A stretch of 64,000 nucleotides of DNA, taken from Neoarius graeffei. Its lineage: Eukaryota; Chordata; Actinopteri; Siluriformes; Ariidae. Numbering within the stretch: the stretch's first letter is position 1; each line of letters starts with the position of its first letter. Made by a program: the position numbers and the translations under genes. The DNA is taken from NCBI RefSeq assembly GCF_027579695.1, contig NC_083583.1, positions 21,962,599 to 22,026,598 on the forward strand, given 5' to 3'. Below are positions 34,684-46,600 of the stretch, one piece after another. The notes under the pieces were generated by a model that did no database searches, had not been told where the DNA came from, and worked only from the letters and a program-made list of their open reading frames with translations.

Positions 34684-37600
34684 CGGTAATTGGTACAAAT
34701 TGATAATGGTCACAGAATAATCCTGTAGTGCATTAATCCTCATGTTACATTACATTACAGGCATTTAGCAGACGCTCTTATCCAGGGCAATGTACAACAT
34801 ACCCAAAGCAGCCTGGGGAGCAGGTGGGGGTTAGGTACCTTGCTCAAGGGCACTTCAGCCATTCTTGCTGGTCCAGGGAATCAAACTGGTGACCTTTTGG
34901 TCCCAAAGCTGCTTCTCTAACCATAAGACCATGGCATGTTCTGTTTATGACTTATGTCTTTTGATTTTACAGTAATACAACTAAGATTAAAACAGGTCAA
35001 AATAATAATTTTTTTTTTAGAGTCACCAGTTAACCTAACCTGCATGTCTTTGGACTGTGGGGGAAACCGGAGCACCCGGAGGAAACCCACGCGGACAACA
35101 TGCAAACTCCACACAGAAAGGCCCTCGCCGGCCACGGGGCTCGAACCCGGACCTTCTTGCTGTGAGGCGACAGCGCTAACCACTACACCACCGTGCTGCC
35201 TGCATTAATACTACAATTACAAAAGTGTAAGTTATCTTTGCCAAGGGCACGGACACAACCCCATACCATGACACACCCTGGCTTTTGGACTCATCTCATC
35301 TCATTATCTCTAGCCGCTTTATCCTTCTACAGGGTCGCAGGCAAGCTGGAGCCTATCCCAGCTGACTACGGGCGAAAGGCGGGGTACACCCTGGACAAGT
35401 CGCCAGGTCATCACAGGGCTGACACATAGACACAGACAACCATTCACACTCACATTCACACCTACGGTCAATTTAGAGTCACCAGTTAACCTAACCTACA
35501 TGTCTTTGGACTGTGGGGGAAACCGGAGCACCCGGAGGAAACCCACGCGGACACGGGGAGAACATCCAAACTCCACACAGAAAGGCCCTCGCCGGCCACG
35601 GGGCTCGAACCCAGGACCTTCTTGCTGTGAGGCGACAGCGCTAACCACTACACCACCGTGCTGCCTGCATTAATACTGCAATTACAAAAGTGTAAGTTAT
35701 CTTTGCCAAGGGCACGGACACAACCCCATACCATGACACACCCTGGCTTTTGGACTGATTGCTGGTAAATGTCTGGATGGTCGTTTCTGTCTGTGGTCCA
35801 GAGCACACGGCGTCCATTTCTTATCCAACCAAAAAAAACCCACACCAGGAATACAGATTCAGTTTTAACTGGTATTTGTGGATGTAATTCTGTATTGTAG
35901 TGCTTACTACAATATGGCCCATCTGTGCCCATGTGCCCACTACAGGACATTTATAGGGCACAGTGCCTCTGCCACGCCACAAACATCATTAGAGACTGAT
36001 CACACTCCAGTCACCATCTTTTCATTCTGCTGCCCTCTGGAAGGCGCTTCAGGTCCTTAAAAAAAATCTCGCACCTCCAGACTTAAGAACCGTTTTTATC
36101 CAAGTGCTATTAGAGAACTAAACTCTAAAGAACTGATCTTTTGGAGTGTGCAATATGATCAGTCCTGTGTAATATGCACTTTATTTACTGTTCTTGTGAT
36201 TGTCCCCTATGTATGGCTTTTACCTCACCTTTTATTGTCTTAGTGTTTTATTATTATCTTTTGATGTTTTTTTTATGTTAAGGTTTCTTATGATCTCTTT
36301 GTGTTTTTATATGATCCACTAGAGAAATAGAATTTCGTTGTACATTGTGCAATGACAATAAAAGGAAATTGGAATGTGGTTATATGAGCTATAGATGAAT
36401 GACTGTTCTTGATACAGCGCCATTTGAGGGATCAGAGATCACAGGTGTTCAGCTTAGGCTTGTGCCCTTGCCCTTTATGCACCAAAACTCCTCCAGATTC
36501 CTTGAATCGTTTAATGATATTATGCATCATAGAGGGTGAAATATTCAAATCCCTTCCTATCTTTCTTTGAGGAACATTGTTTTTAAACATTTCAATAATT
36601 TTCTCACCCGTTTGTTGACAAACTGGAGATCCTGGGCCCATCTTTGCTCCTCAAAGACTAAGCCTTTCCTGGATACCGATTTTGTATCAAATTATGATTA
36701 CAGTCAATCACCTGTTGACATCACCAGTTTCAAATCGCATCATTATGTAATTGTTTCACCTCATTACTAGCCCCAAACTGCCCCATCCCAACTTTTTTTG
36801 GAATGTGTTACAGGCCCAAAACACAGGAAATGGATGTATATTAACAAACAAAATGAAGTTGATCAGACAAAACATGAAATATCTTGGGTTCATACTGTCT
36901 GCAATGAAAGATTTAGGAGAAAAAAAAATCACTGCTTTCTTTTTTTTTTATTGGTTTTTCCCATACCATACCAACTTTTTTGACTTGAAGTTGTACAACA
37001 AACTCTATGAGGTCCTCTTCTTTACACCAGAGCATCATACTGGCACATACAATCTATACCAACAAAGTTTCTCAGCAAGGTATTGGGCCAAAAGGAACTG
37101 CCAGAACAACTTCAATGACCTTGATCGTACAAGTATCTGAAACTGTACTGGAGGATGAACACCATTCTTCCCAAAGCATTCCCTCATTTGGTGTTTTGAT
37201 TAAGGAGCTGTCCAACATGTCTCTTAAAAATCTCCTGCAGTGTTCAGTTGGGCTGAGATCTGGTAAATGAGACATATGAGCACATAAGCATACATTATGT
37301 TCATACGGAGTCTTACCGTCCCAGTGAGCACCTCGAGGCCATATTGTACACATGAGTCTGAGGTCTGTGTCTCTTCATAGGGCTGACGTTCGTGCCGCAC
37401 AGCTTGGGGGATCACCAGGAAGAACCCCGTCACCATGAAGAGGAAAACATTAAAGAAGAACAGCTTCCTGAGGAAGACGAAGTAGGAGAGGACACCTGTC
37501 CCGAAACGACCACTCACTGTCTTCAGAGCCGTCTGCCATAACCGCAGTGAGGAGACGAAAGACAACCAGCTGTACCAGCTTTGTCTCAGAGTCTGATAGA

Positions 37601-40600
37601 CACAGAGGGGAAAAAAAGTGAAAAATCAATCCCTTAAAGGAACAGTCCACCGTACTTCCATAATGAAATATGCTCTTATCTGAATTGAGACGAGCTGCTC
37701 CGTACCTATCCGAGCTTTGCGCGACCTCCCAGTCAGTCAGACGCAGTCAGACGCGCTGTCACTCCTGTTAGCAATGTAGCTAGGCTCAGTATGGCCAATG
37801 GTATTTTTTGGGGCTGTAGTTAGATGCGACCAAACTCTTCCGCGTTTTTCCTGTTTACATAGGTTTATATGACCAGTGACATGAAACAAGTTCAGTTACA
37901 CAAATTGAAACGTAGCGATTTTCTATGCTATGGAAAGTCCGCACTATAATGACAGGTGCACTAACACCTTCTGCGCGCTTCGGCAGCGCATTGATATCTG
38001 AGCTCCGTATCAATGCGCTGCCGAAGCGCGCAGAAGGTGTTAGTACGCCTGTCATTATAGTGCGGACTTTCCATAGCATAGAAAATCGCTACGTTTCAAT
38101 TTGTGTAACTGAACTTGTTTCATGTCACTGGTCATATAAACCTATGTAAACAGGAAAAATGCGGAAGAGTTTGGTCGCATCTAACTACAGCCCCAAAAAA
38201 TACCATTGGCCATACTGAGCCTAGCTACATTGCTAACAGGAGTGACAGCGCGTCTGACTGCGTCTGACTGACTGGGAGGTCGCGCAAAGCTCGGAGAGGT
38301 ACGGAGCAGCTCGTCTCAATTCAGATAAGAGCATATTTCATTATGGAAGTACGGTGGACTGTTCCTTTAAACTTCAACACTAATAGCAACATTATCAGCA
38401 TTTCAGTTATAAACATTGTTACAAATTACAGTACAACAAAACATTATACTATCAAATACAATCCTATCAGTTGTATTAAACTAAAAAGACTGACAGAAGT
38501 GCATTTTAAAAGCACTGAGGTTTGGCAACATGGCGCTGCAATTTACAACTGACGCGAGTTGTGTGTTAAAGGAGAACTGAAGGCAATTTTTTTTATTATC
38601 AAAATTCTATTTCTCATTTTATTAAATATAGGAATGCATTTTTGATAGCAGGGCGGCACGGTGGTGTAGTGGTTAGCGCTGTCGCCTCACAGCAAGAAGG
38701 TCCGGGTTCGAGCCCCGTGGCCGGCGAGGGCCTTTCTGTGTGGAGTTTGCATGTTCTCCCCGTGTCCGCGTGGGTTTCCTCCGGGTGCTCCGGTTTCCCC
38801 TACAGTCCAAAGACATGCAGGTTAGGTTAACTGGTGACTCTAAATTGACCGTAGGTGTGAATGTGAGTGTGAATGGTTGTCTGTGTCAGCCCTGTGATGA
38901 CCTGGCGACTTGTCCAGGGTGTACCCCGCCTTTCACCCGTAGTCAGCTGGGATAGGCTCCAGCTTGCCTGCGACCCTGGAGAAGGATAAAGCGGCTACAG
39001 ATAATGAGATGAGATTTTTGATAGCCATTTTGTCACTGCTATAGCAAGTTATGAGTGTTTGAAATATGCTCTGTAATATATCAGTCCATATGTCAAAGCA
39101 ATGGCCGTAAACGAGATTCCTTGAGACCTGTGCGAGACATCGCAGGATGGAAGTAAAACGTACAGCGGAAATCAAAGTGACCAACATCTGCCAACGTTGT
39201 CAAAAGACGCGCGCGCCCTCTTTCGAATGCTGACGTAATCAAGCCAGAAGTTTTGTTTGTTTTGATAGCAATCAGGAAAGTTTGAAAAAAGTCGGCAGTA
39301 ATCGTCATTTAAACTCGTTTTTGTGCAATACTTCGTTTGGAAAACAGTTTTCAAAATGGCGGCACTGACACCTGGCTGACACTTCACGTTTCGAAGTCTC
39401 GCGAAGATCGCGCGGATAAGCGACGCCTGCTGTGGACCAAACTAACTAAATTCAACATGGCTAAAAACTGAACGGGCCAATAAGTATAATATTTAATTGC
39501 AATTAGTTGCCAATACGAGTCACGATATAAAGTTAATAAAACCGAAAACATAATTGAATAACACGTTAATTAAGAAATAAAGCAAGTTTAAAAATGACTT
39601 CAATTCTCCTTTAATGTAGGCTGTTCATGAAACATTTATTTCTTTGGTTTCTTGTGCTTGGTTAGTAAATATCACATGCAAATGCCCATCATAGACATTA
39701 GATTATTATAAACGTGTTTTTGCACTGTAAATAATCAAATTCTTTCATCCAGTCACATTTTCACTCCTAAGCCGAGTAACATGGAGCTTGTTATAATTTA
39801 GTTGAGAGAAGAATGTGCACTGCTGCTGTAGATCTCTGGACATTCATGAGACTTTATTTTCAGAAGGTTAACCATCAGTTTAGCTCACGCCAACCTTACA
39901 CTGAGCCTTCTAGCCAGGCTTGGGACCAGCGCTGAGTATGCACTGCCTTGTACAACCCCAGTGACTGGGTATTTTACCTAATCTGCACATCTTTTAACTG
40001 TGGTGGAAACCGGCGCACCCGGAGGAAAACCCACACAGACACGGGGAGAACATGCAAACTCCACGCAGAAAGGCCCCCCGTCAGCCATGGGGTTCAACCC
40101 AGAACCATCTTGCTGTGAGGTGACAGTGCTAACCACTACACCACTGTGCCACCCTATCATTAGATGATATATAAGCATGTACCGTTTCGATTTTGGGCAC
40201 AATATAGCATAAATATTTGGACATTGTTTCTATTCCAGTGGATATGCATGAAAATCTGGGGCATCCATTCCAACGCAGCGCTAATAGCTTGGTCGAGAGC
40301 AAGTGAGAATGCATGTCCATGAGGTGCTTTGCAGTATGCAAAATTGCTCAGAGTTTGGAGAGAGGGACTCACAATTAAAATATGATCTCTGAAGTGGCTG
40401 CAGCAGGGGACTCGGTTGAGGTAGGTAGAGCGGCCAGTTTTATTCGAAGCCAAACGTCTGTGTGAGAAAAAGATAGAACGATTATATTACACACGGCAGC
40501 ATATCCACAAACGCCACCACATTACACAATACGACTTGCAATGAGCATGATATGCTTCGAGATCAACATTTTCTTTGACATACAGTACTGTGCAAAAGTC

Positions 40601-43600
40601 TTAGGAACATGTAAAGAAATGCTGTAGACCAAAAGTGGCTTAAAAATAATGAAAATGTTTCAACATTTAAAAAACAACCCACACTCTGAACAGCAGTAAG
40701 CCATAACAAATGAAACAAAGTCAATATTTGGTGCGAGACTATCCTTTGACTTAAAAAAAAAAGCAGTCTAAGGTACAATGTGTGCAGTTTTATAAGGAAA
40801 TGAGCTGTAGGTTTTACTGAGCATCTTACAGAACCAGCCACATTTCTTCTGGACACTTCGACTGTCACACTCGCTTCTTAAATTTTGCAGCAAAACCCAG
40901 CAGCCTTCATTAGGTCTCATTCATCTCATTATCTCTAGCTGCTTTATCCTGTTCTACAGGGTCGCAGGCAAGCTGGAGCCTATCCCAGCTGACTACGGGC
41001 GAAAGGCGGGGTACACCCTGGACAAGTCGCCAGGTCATCACAGGGCTGACACATAGACACAGACAACCATTCACACTCACATTCACACCTACGGTCAATT
41101 TAGAATCACGTATTTGGACTGTGGAGGAAACCGGAGCACCCGGAGGAAACCCATTCGGACACGGGGAGAACATGCAAACTCCGCACAGAAAGGCCCTCGT
41201 CGGCCACGGGGCTCGAACCCGGACCTTCTTGCTGTGAGGCGACAGCACTAACCACTACACCACCGCGCTGCCCACTATTTTTTTCTGTAACGTTTAATTT
41301 TGTGCTGGAAAACGAACGTTTGGAACTCTAAAACGTTTTTGTACTGACTAGATAATGTAGAAGTTATAAAATAGAAATCTAGAACAAAGTTTGTATGGAA
41401 AAGATTTAAATAAAAAATAGGGTGCTCAAGACTTTTGCACAGTACTGTATTTGAGCAACTTCTTTCAAAACTTGTTTACAAAGTAAGTCCAGGGCAGTTG
41501 TTAGTGCAGTTAATAAATGTTTGAAGAATGCTTTGTTAATTCTGCATAATGACTGTTGTTGTTTTTAAAACACACACACTTAACAGCGTAATACCTCTAA
41601 TAAGTGAAGGAACCACAGGTTTAGTGTCCCTGCTGGCTGGCTGTACCATAATGTGTAGCATTGCCAATGTGTTCCCCACTGGGTTTTCTGCTCCAAACAT
41701 TTTTCCATCTGCAGTGTCGAATTCAAGCAGTTAGTCGAACCCTGTGCTTACACCAGCACATTTTTTAATTTCCTCAAGAAAGTAGTTTTTACAACATTAT
41801 TCCATTATATCAAAAGAAGGCATGGATACACTTGGGAATGAAGTGATTGACAGTCTTGGCAATGTGCTGGACCTTGGTGTTGGGAGAAGGGGGCGGGACT
41901 ACCAAATGAGTAAGTGTGCCCAAATTTGGCTCGTCTCCATTGCACAAACTCTGCCTCCAAATGCAACATGGTGGAAGAATTTTGGCTTCATTACTATAGA
42001 ACAGAAGGCCATGGGTGGATACTTGTATACATAAAAGGCATCAACAAGGTCCAGCCCTACCAAATCCTACTGGATTGGCTGCTCTTAAAAACAGGCTACC
42101 TACACCCTGGATAGACTACGAAAAGTTGGGCTGTACATGTTTTCAAGTGGAATGGTATACCTTTGATGTAAAAGAAGCTACCAATATTAAAAGAGTGCTA
42201 ACTGTTACCGTGAGATTACTGAGAAAGTTTGAGGTTAAGCTCACTATGCTTAAGAAAGTGCCGAGGAAGAGACCGAATGATGTGACCATAGCAACAATAA
42301 ACGTGAGAATGCTGTCTGATGATATTAAGCCTGCAACCACCTTGGATGCATTTTGATCATTATGTTACGACGTTTGTTTCCTTCAAGAAGCCAGAAAAGC
42401 CAACGAGGGTGTGACTGAAGGGAAAAGTGGAGCACATTTCATTTGGTCTGGACGGACCAGAAAGAAGACAGCAGGTGTTCGAATCATCATATCCCCTCAA
42501 GTAATACTACAAAATATCACATACGTTAACTCACGGCTTCTCCTGAACTTGGTTGAGATTTATGGCCTGCGACTCACTCTGCTATGTTACTATGTGCCAA
42601 TTGATGGCCGTAATTAAAGTCAGAAAGACGTTTTACCATGAGTTCTGTAAACTACTAAAGATTGTACTCATAAGGGGGTTCCTGGGACATGACTTCAATG
42701 CCACAATAAATGGTGACGTGAAAGACCTCTACTCATGCATGGGGCTAATTCTTGAATCCCATGTCCATACCACCACCACCGCCAACAGCTTTTGGAGCTC
42801 ACTGATGAATACAATCAGAGACTGGATAACACCATTTGACCATCGAAGGATAGGCTGATGAGTACTTGGCACTCGGCAATGGGTTTTGAGAAACAACTGG
42901 ATTACATCCTTACCAGCAAATTTTACTACAGATGTGAGAAAGTGTCGAGTAAGAAGAGCATCATCAAAGCTCTCTGAGACTGAACATTACTTCATTGAAA
43001 TGGTAATGTACATTCAGGTGGGGTTTACATTAGACCGTATCAGCGGATCATCAGATTAACGTTTTTAAAACGATTAGCGTGCACACAGCAACACCAATAC
43101 ACGATTCGCGTGCACACAGCAACACCAATACACGGATACGCTCGGCTCCGCAGGCATCCTGCGCTCCAAATCACTCCGCCCTGAACAGCGAGTGCCCTCT
43201 GGAGGGTGCGCACTCCGGCCCTGCGCAGCTCACAGAGCGCGCGAGTATAGCGCACGAGCAGTGATTCGGGACTGAGCCGCTGTGTGTGTGATCTCAGTGC
43301 ATATCACTTACCACTTGCAAGTGGAAGGATGGCAAGCCTAAAGACAATCATAACTACACAATGGGCAGTATTTGCATCAGTATTTGCAGTATTTTCATAC
43401 TTTTATACTCTTTAATGAAAGGTGATACAAGGCGGAAGTCCACGCCGTTTTTCAGCAGTCGGGTCACATGACCAACGCCAGCGAATCAGGAAGGTGGATG
43501 TCACAGTGACGTTGTCCAATGACGACGCCAGCTAGAGCTCAGCACAGCGTATCCGCGTATTCTCAATGTTTACACAGCACCGGACCAGACATGATCTGGA

Positions 43601-46600
43601 TTGAATACGTGGACCCTGGCGGATTCCCGTTTCCCGGCGTTTCCAGGCGTTTTAATGTAAACGGACAGTGCATCCGCGAAGAAAACGAGACAGATACGGT
43701 CTAATGTAAACTTGGCCCCAAAGTGTTAGACAATTACCTAAGAAGACTCGACATAGCCCACAGAGACCCAAACCTTGTTTAGATGTACTGCAAAATAGAA
43801 CTTCCAGAATTGAATGCGAGAAGAAGCTTAATGAAGTATTAGCAGACGAGCCACCAGACGAAATAGAACAGCTGAATGATTTGCCAAGGCTTAGAGGAAG
43901 TGACACGAAAGAGGAGAAAACATGCTTATCAACCAGTTCTACAATGCCGAGGTCAACACCATTAACATTGCTCAAGAACAGCAAGAGGTTGCGAGTGAAT
44001 TTACTCTAATGAAAAACTCATCTCATCTCATCATCTCTAGCCGCTTTATCCTTCTACAGGGTCGCAGGCAAGCTGGAGCCTATCCCAGCTGACTACGGGC
44101 GAAAGGCGGGGTACACCCTGGACAAGTCGCCAGGTCATCACAGGGCTGACACACAGACACAGACAACCATTCACACTCACATTCACACCTACGGTCAATT
44201 TAGAGTCACCAGTTAACCTAACCTGCATGTCTTTGGACTGTGGGGGAAACCGGAGCACCCGGAGGAAACCCACGCAGACACGGGGAGAACATGCAAACTC
44301 CACACAGAAAGGCCCTCGCCGGCCCCGGGGCTCGAACCCAGGACCTTCTTGCTGTGAGGCGACAGCGCTAACCACTACACCACCGTGCCGCCCCTAATGA
44401 AAAACTATCACATGCAATTAGTCAACTAAAAATCTGATCTCAAAAAGGAAGCTACATGAGTATTTCTCTGCCCACTTCAAGCAAAATGAAAACTTTACAT
44501 TTCTACAAAGTTGGCAAACCCAGAGAACTCATGTTAAAAAGATGACTTGAATGCAGCAGATGATCACAACCAGATAGCTCCAACAGAGACAGAAGTTATA
44601 GTGCACATGTGAAAGTTAAAAACCACACTACACAGAAGTGCATGGGTGTGGTCAAAACAGAGTCAAATATGGGACCGGTTCACCACAACTTGTAAAATAT
44701 CTCCTCCTTATCACTCTGATTTGGTCTGCGCTGTCAGTACCAAATCATTAGGTCAAGGCTTATGTGTCATTCCAACCATATAGGGGAGAGCGGGGTAAGA
44801 TGAGCCAGGGGGTAAGATGAGCCACCCCCTGTTTCTAAGAAACAGTAAACAAATGTGACCGTGTGACCACATTCAAAGGGGGGCGGGACCATTTACTTAC
44901 ACTTGTGGAGAGGAGCACCACATGTCAAACTAGGTGAGGGAGATATTTATAAAAATGTGTTTTTGTGCTTTCTAAGTCAATTCCATGTTTGTCCACAGTG
45001 AAGATGATTTAGAGAAGACAAAAGTAGAATAATATTTAGACACATTAGGGTTAAGTTAGTGGCTTTCTAAGCTATGATATGAATGCTAATAAAAATAATT
45101 TGGATTAGCCTAATCCCCTTTATTAGCATTTTTCTACAAAATGGTGGCCACGGGGTAAGATGAGCCATTAGATATGGGGCAAGTTGAGCCACTGGCTCAA
45201 CTTACCCCATTGGTGGCTGAGCTTACCCAATATGGATGACACTTAAGTTTTCACATTTACTGGTCATATATGACAACAACAACAACAACAACAAATAAAC
45301 AAATAAATAATATGTTAATATAAATAATGTGTTTAAAAGGTTTTTAATAAATAAAATAATGCCCTCTGTTATTACAGGTGTGCATGATGCCACACTCATA
45401 CAAAAGAAAAACAGACAGGGCCGCACAATCCCGTGCAGTTTTGGAGAGAGCCGCAGAGGAAGTCAGGAAAGGCAGGCCTATTCGGGCTGTGGCGAGGGAT
45501 ATGCATTTGGACAGGATGACTCTGACTAGGTTCATTGAAAAGATAAAGAATGGAGAGGTAGAGACCAAGTTGGTGAAAGTGCATTACTTCATTGGCCAGA
45601 TAATCAAATTGGATGTCTTCGAAATAGAGGCAAGATTTCTCAAAAGAAGCCGGTCATGCCATGGCTCTGCAAGAAAGCCAACCTTTGTCTTCAAAGAGAA
45701 AGATGAGGCTGTCCTGTCAAGACAGGATATTGTGAAAAAATTGCCCCGCCCCTTTACTGTTGGTGGGACAGCACGGAGGGAGAGGCAAATGGTGTTCCCT
45801 TGCAATTTGAATGCTTGGAACATTGAATAATGATGAAATGATTGAATGATTGATGGAATGATTGCTGCATGTTTTAGCAATGTTTTAACCTACTGAAAGA
45901 AATAAGATTTTTTGGCACTGCTCTACTGTTTTAGTAATTTCTATAATATAGTATATCTCTCATTCCCTCTCTAACCATCCCTCTTTCTATCTATCTATGC
46001 ATATCTCTCTCTCTGTCCATCTATCTATCCCTCCCTATCCCATCTCGTTCTATCACCTCTCTCTTCATCTCCCCTTCTCTATGCAACGGCCCTATCCCCC
46101 ACTTGATTGACTTGACTTGATTCATTGATTGCACTTCAAATAATAAAAGTTGTTTACTTTGTTAACCTAACATGTTTTGTGTTGGCTCAATTTACCCCAC
46201 ACAGTGGCTCATCTTACCCCGTGCATGGGGTAAGTTGAGCCACTTGACATTTTTTTTTCACTCTAACCATAAGAGCTTATCAATTATTTTTTGCTCAGAT
46301 AGTAACAGTACACTTTGAAATTTGGTATGGTGTGTAGACTGGAAGCAAAAATGGCTTTAAAATGTAGTTATGATGAAAAATGTAAAAAGTGGCTCATCTT
46401 ACCCCGCTCTCCCCTACAGTTGGTACAGTACACAGTTAAAATGAAACGTTTCTCCAGGACTATGGTGCTACATTAACATCACAAATACAACAAAGTGCAA
46501 GAGTGCAGCGAGTGCAAACATTGCAGACAGTAAACTACACACAACAAAGTGCAGACAACAAGGACCGTGCAAAAACGACAGCTAACACAACCAGTACCAG

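Larger units (their letters stand above)
35665..36996 (-). mobile_element. Tc1/mariner-like element, second family, second copy
   Basis: Antisense to the copy at 4253-6040 and about as decayed. It has the N-terminal helix-turn-helix ([20 protein letters not shown] and [13 protein letters not shown], 36641-36432) and a catalytic piece ([18 protein letters not shown], 35950-35648). A LINE tail is inserted at about 35960-36378. The transposase C-terminus is cut off at the SINE. Confidence 0.83.
41820..44660 (+). pseudogene. decayed LINE, endonuclease region
   Basis: In-frame scraps read like an apurinic-type endonuclease: [39 protein letters not shown] and [12 protein letters not shown]. Frameshifts and stops are frequent. 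It is interrupted by a MITE (43020-43721) and a SINE (44019-44393); sequence after 43722 looks like the linker before the reverse transcriptase. Confidence 0.6.

Noticed and set aside
37855-38149. The twin 74-codon frames as real genes
   Set aside because: They are mirror copies in a mobile palindrome and lack any known domain. They are kept as a finding only.
42015-42356. Host gene for an endonuclease-like protein
   Set aside because: Frame breaks, and the order of motifs is that of a decayed LINE.
44783-46414. CRISPR-like or regulatory array of GGGGTAAGATGAGCCA repeats
   Set aside because: The repeats are inside a pogo-like element with perfect ends and TA duplications, which explains them.
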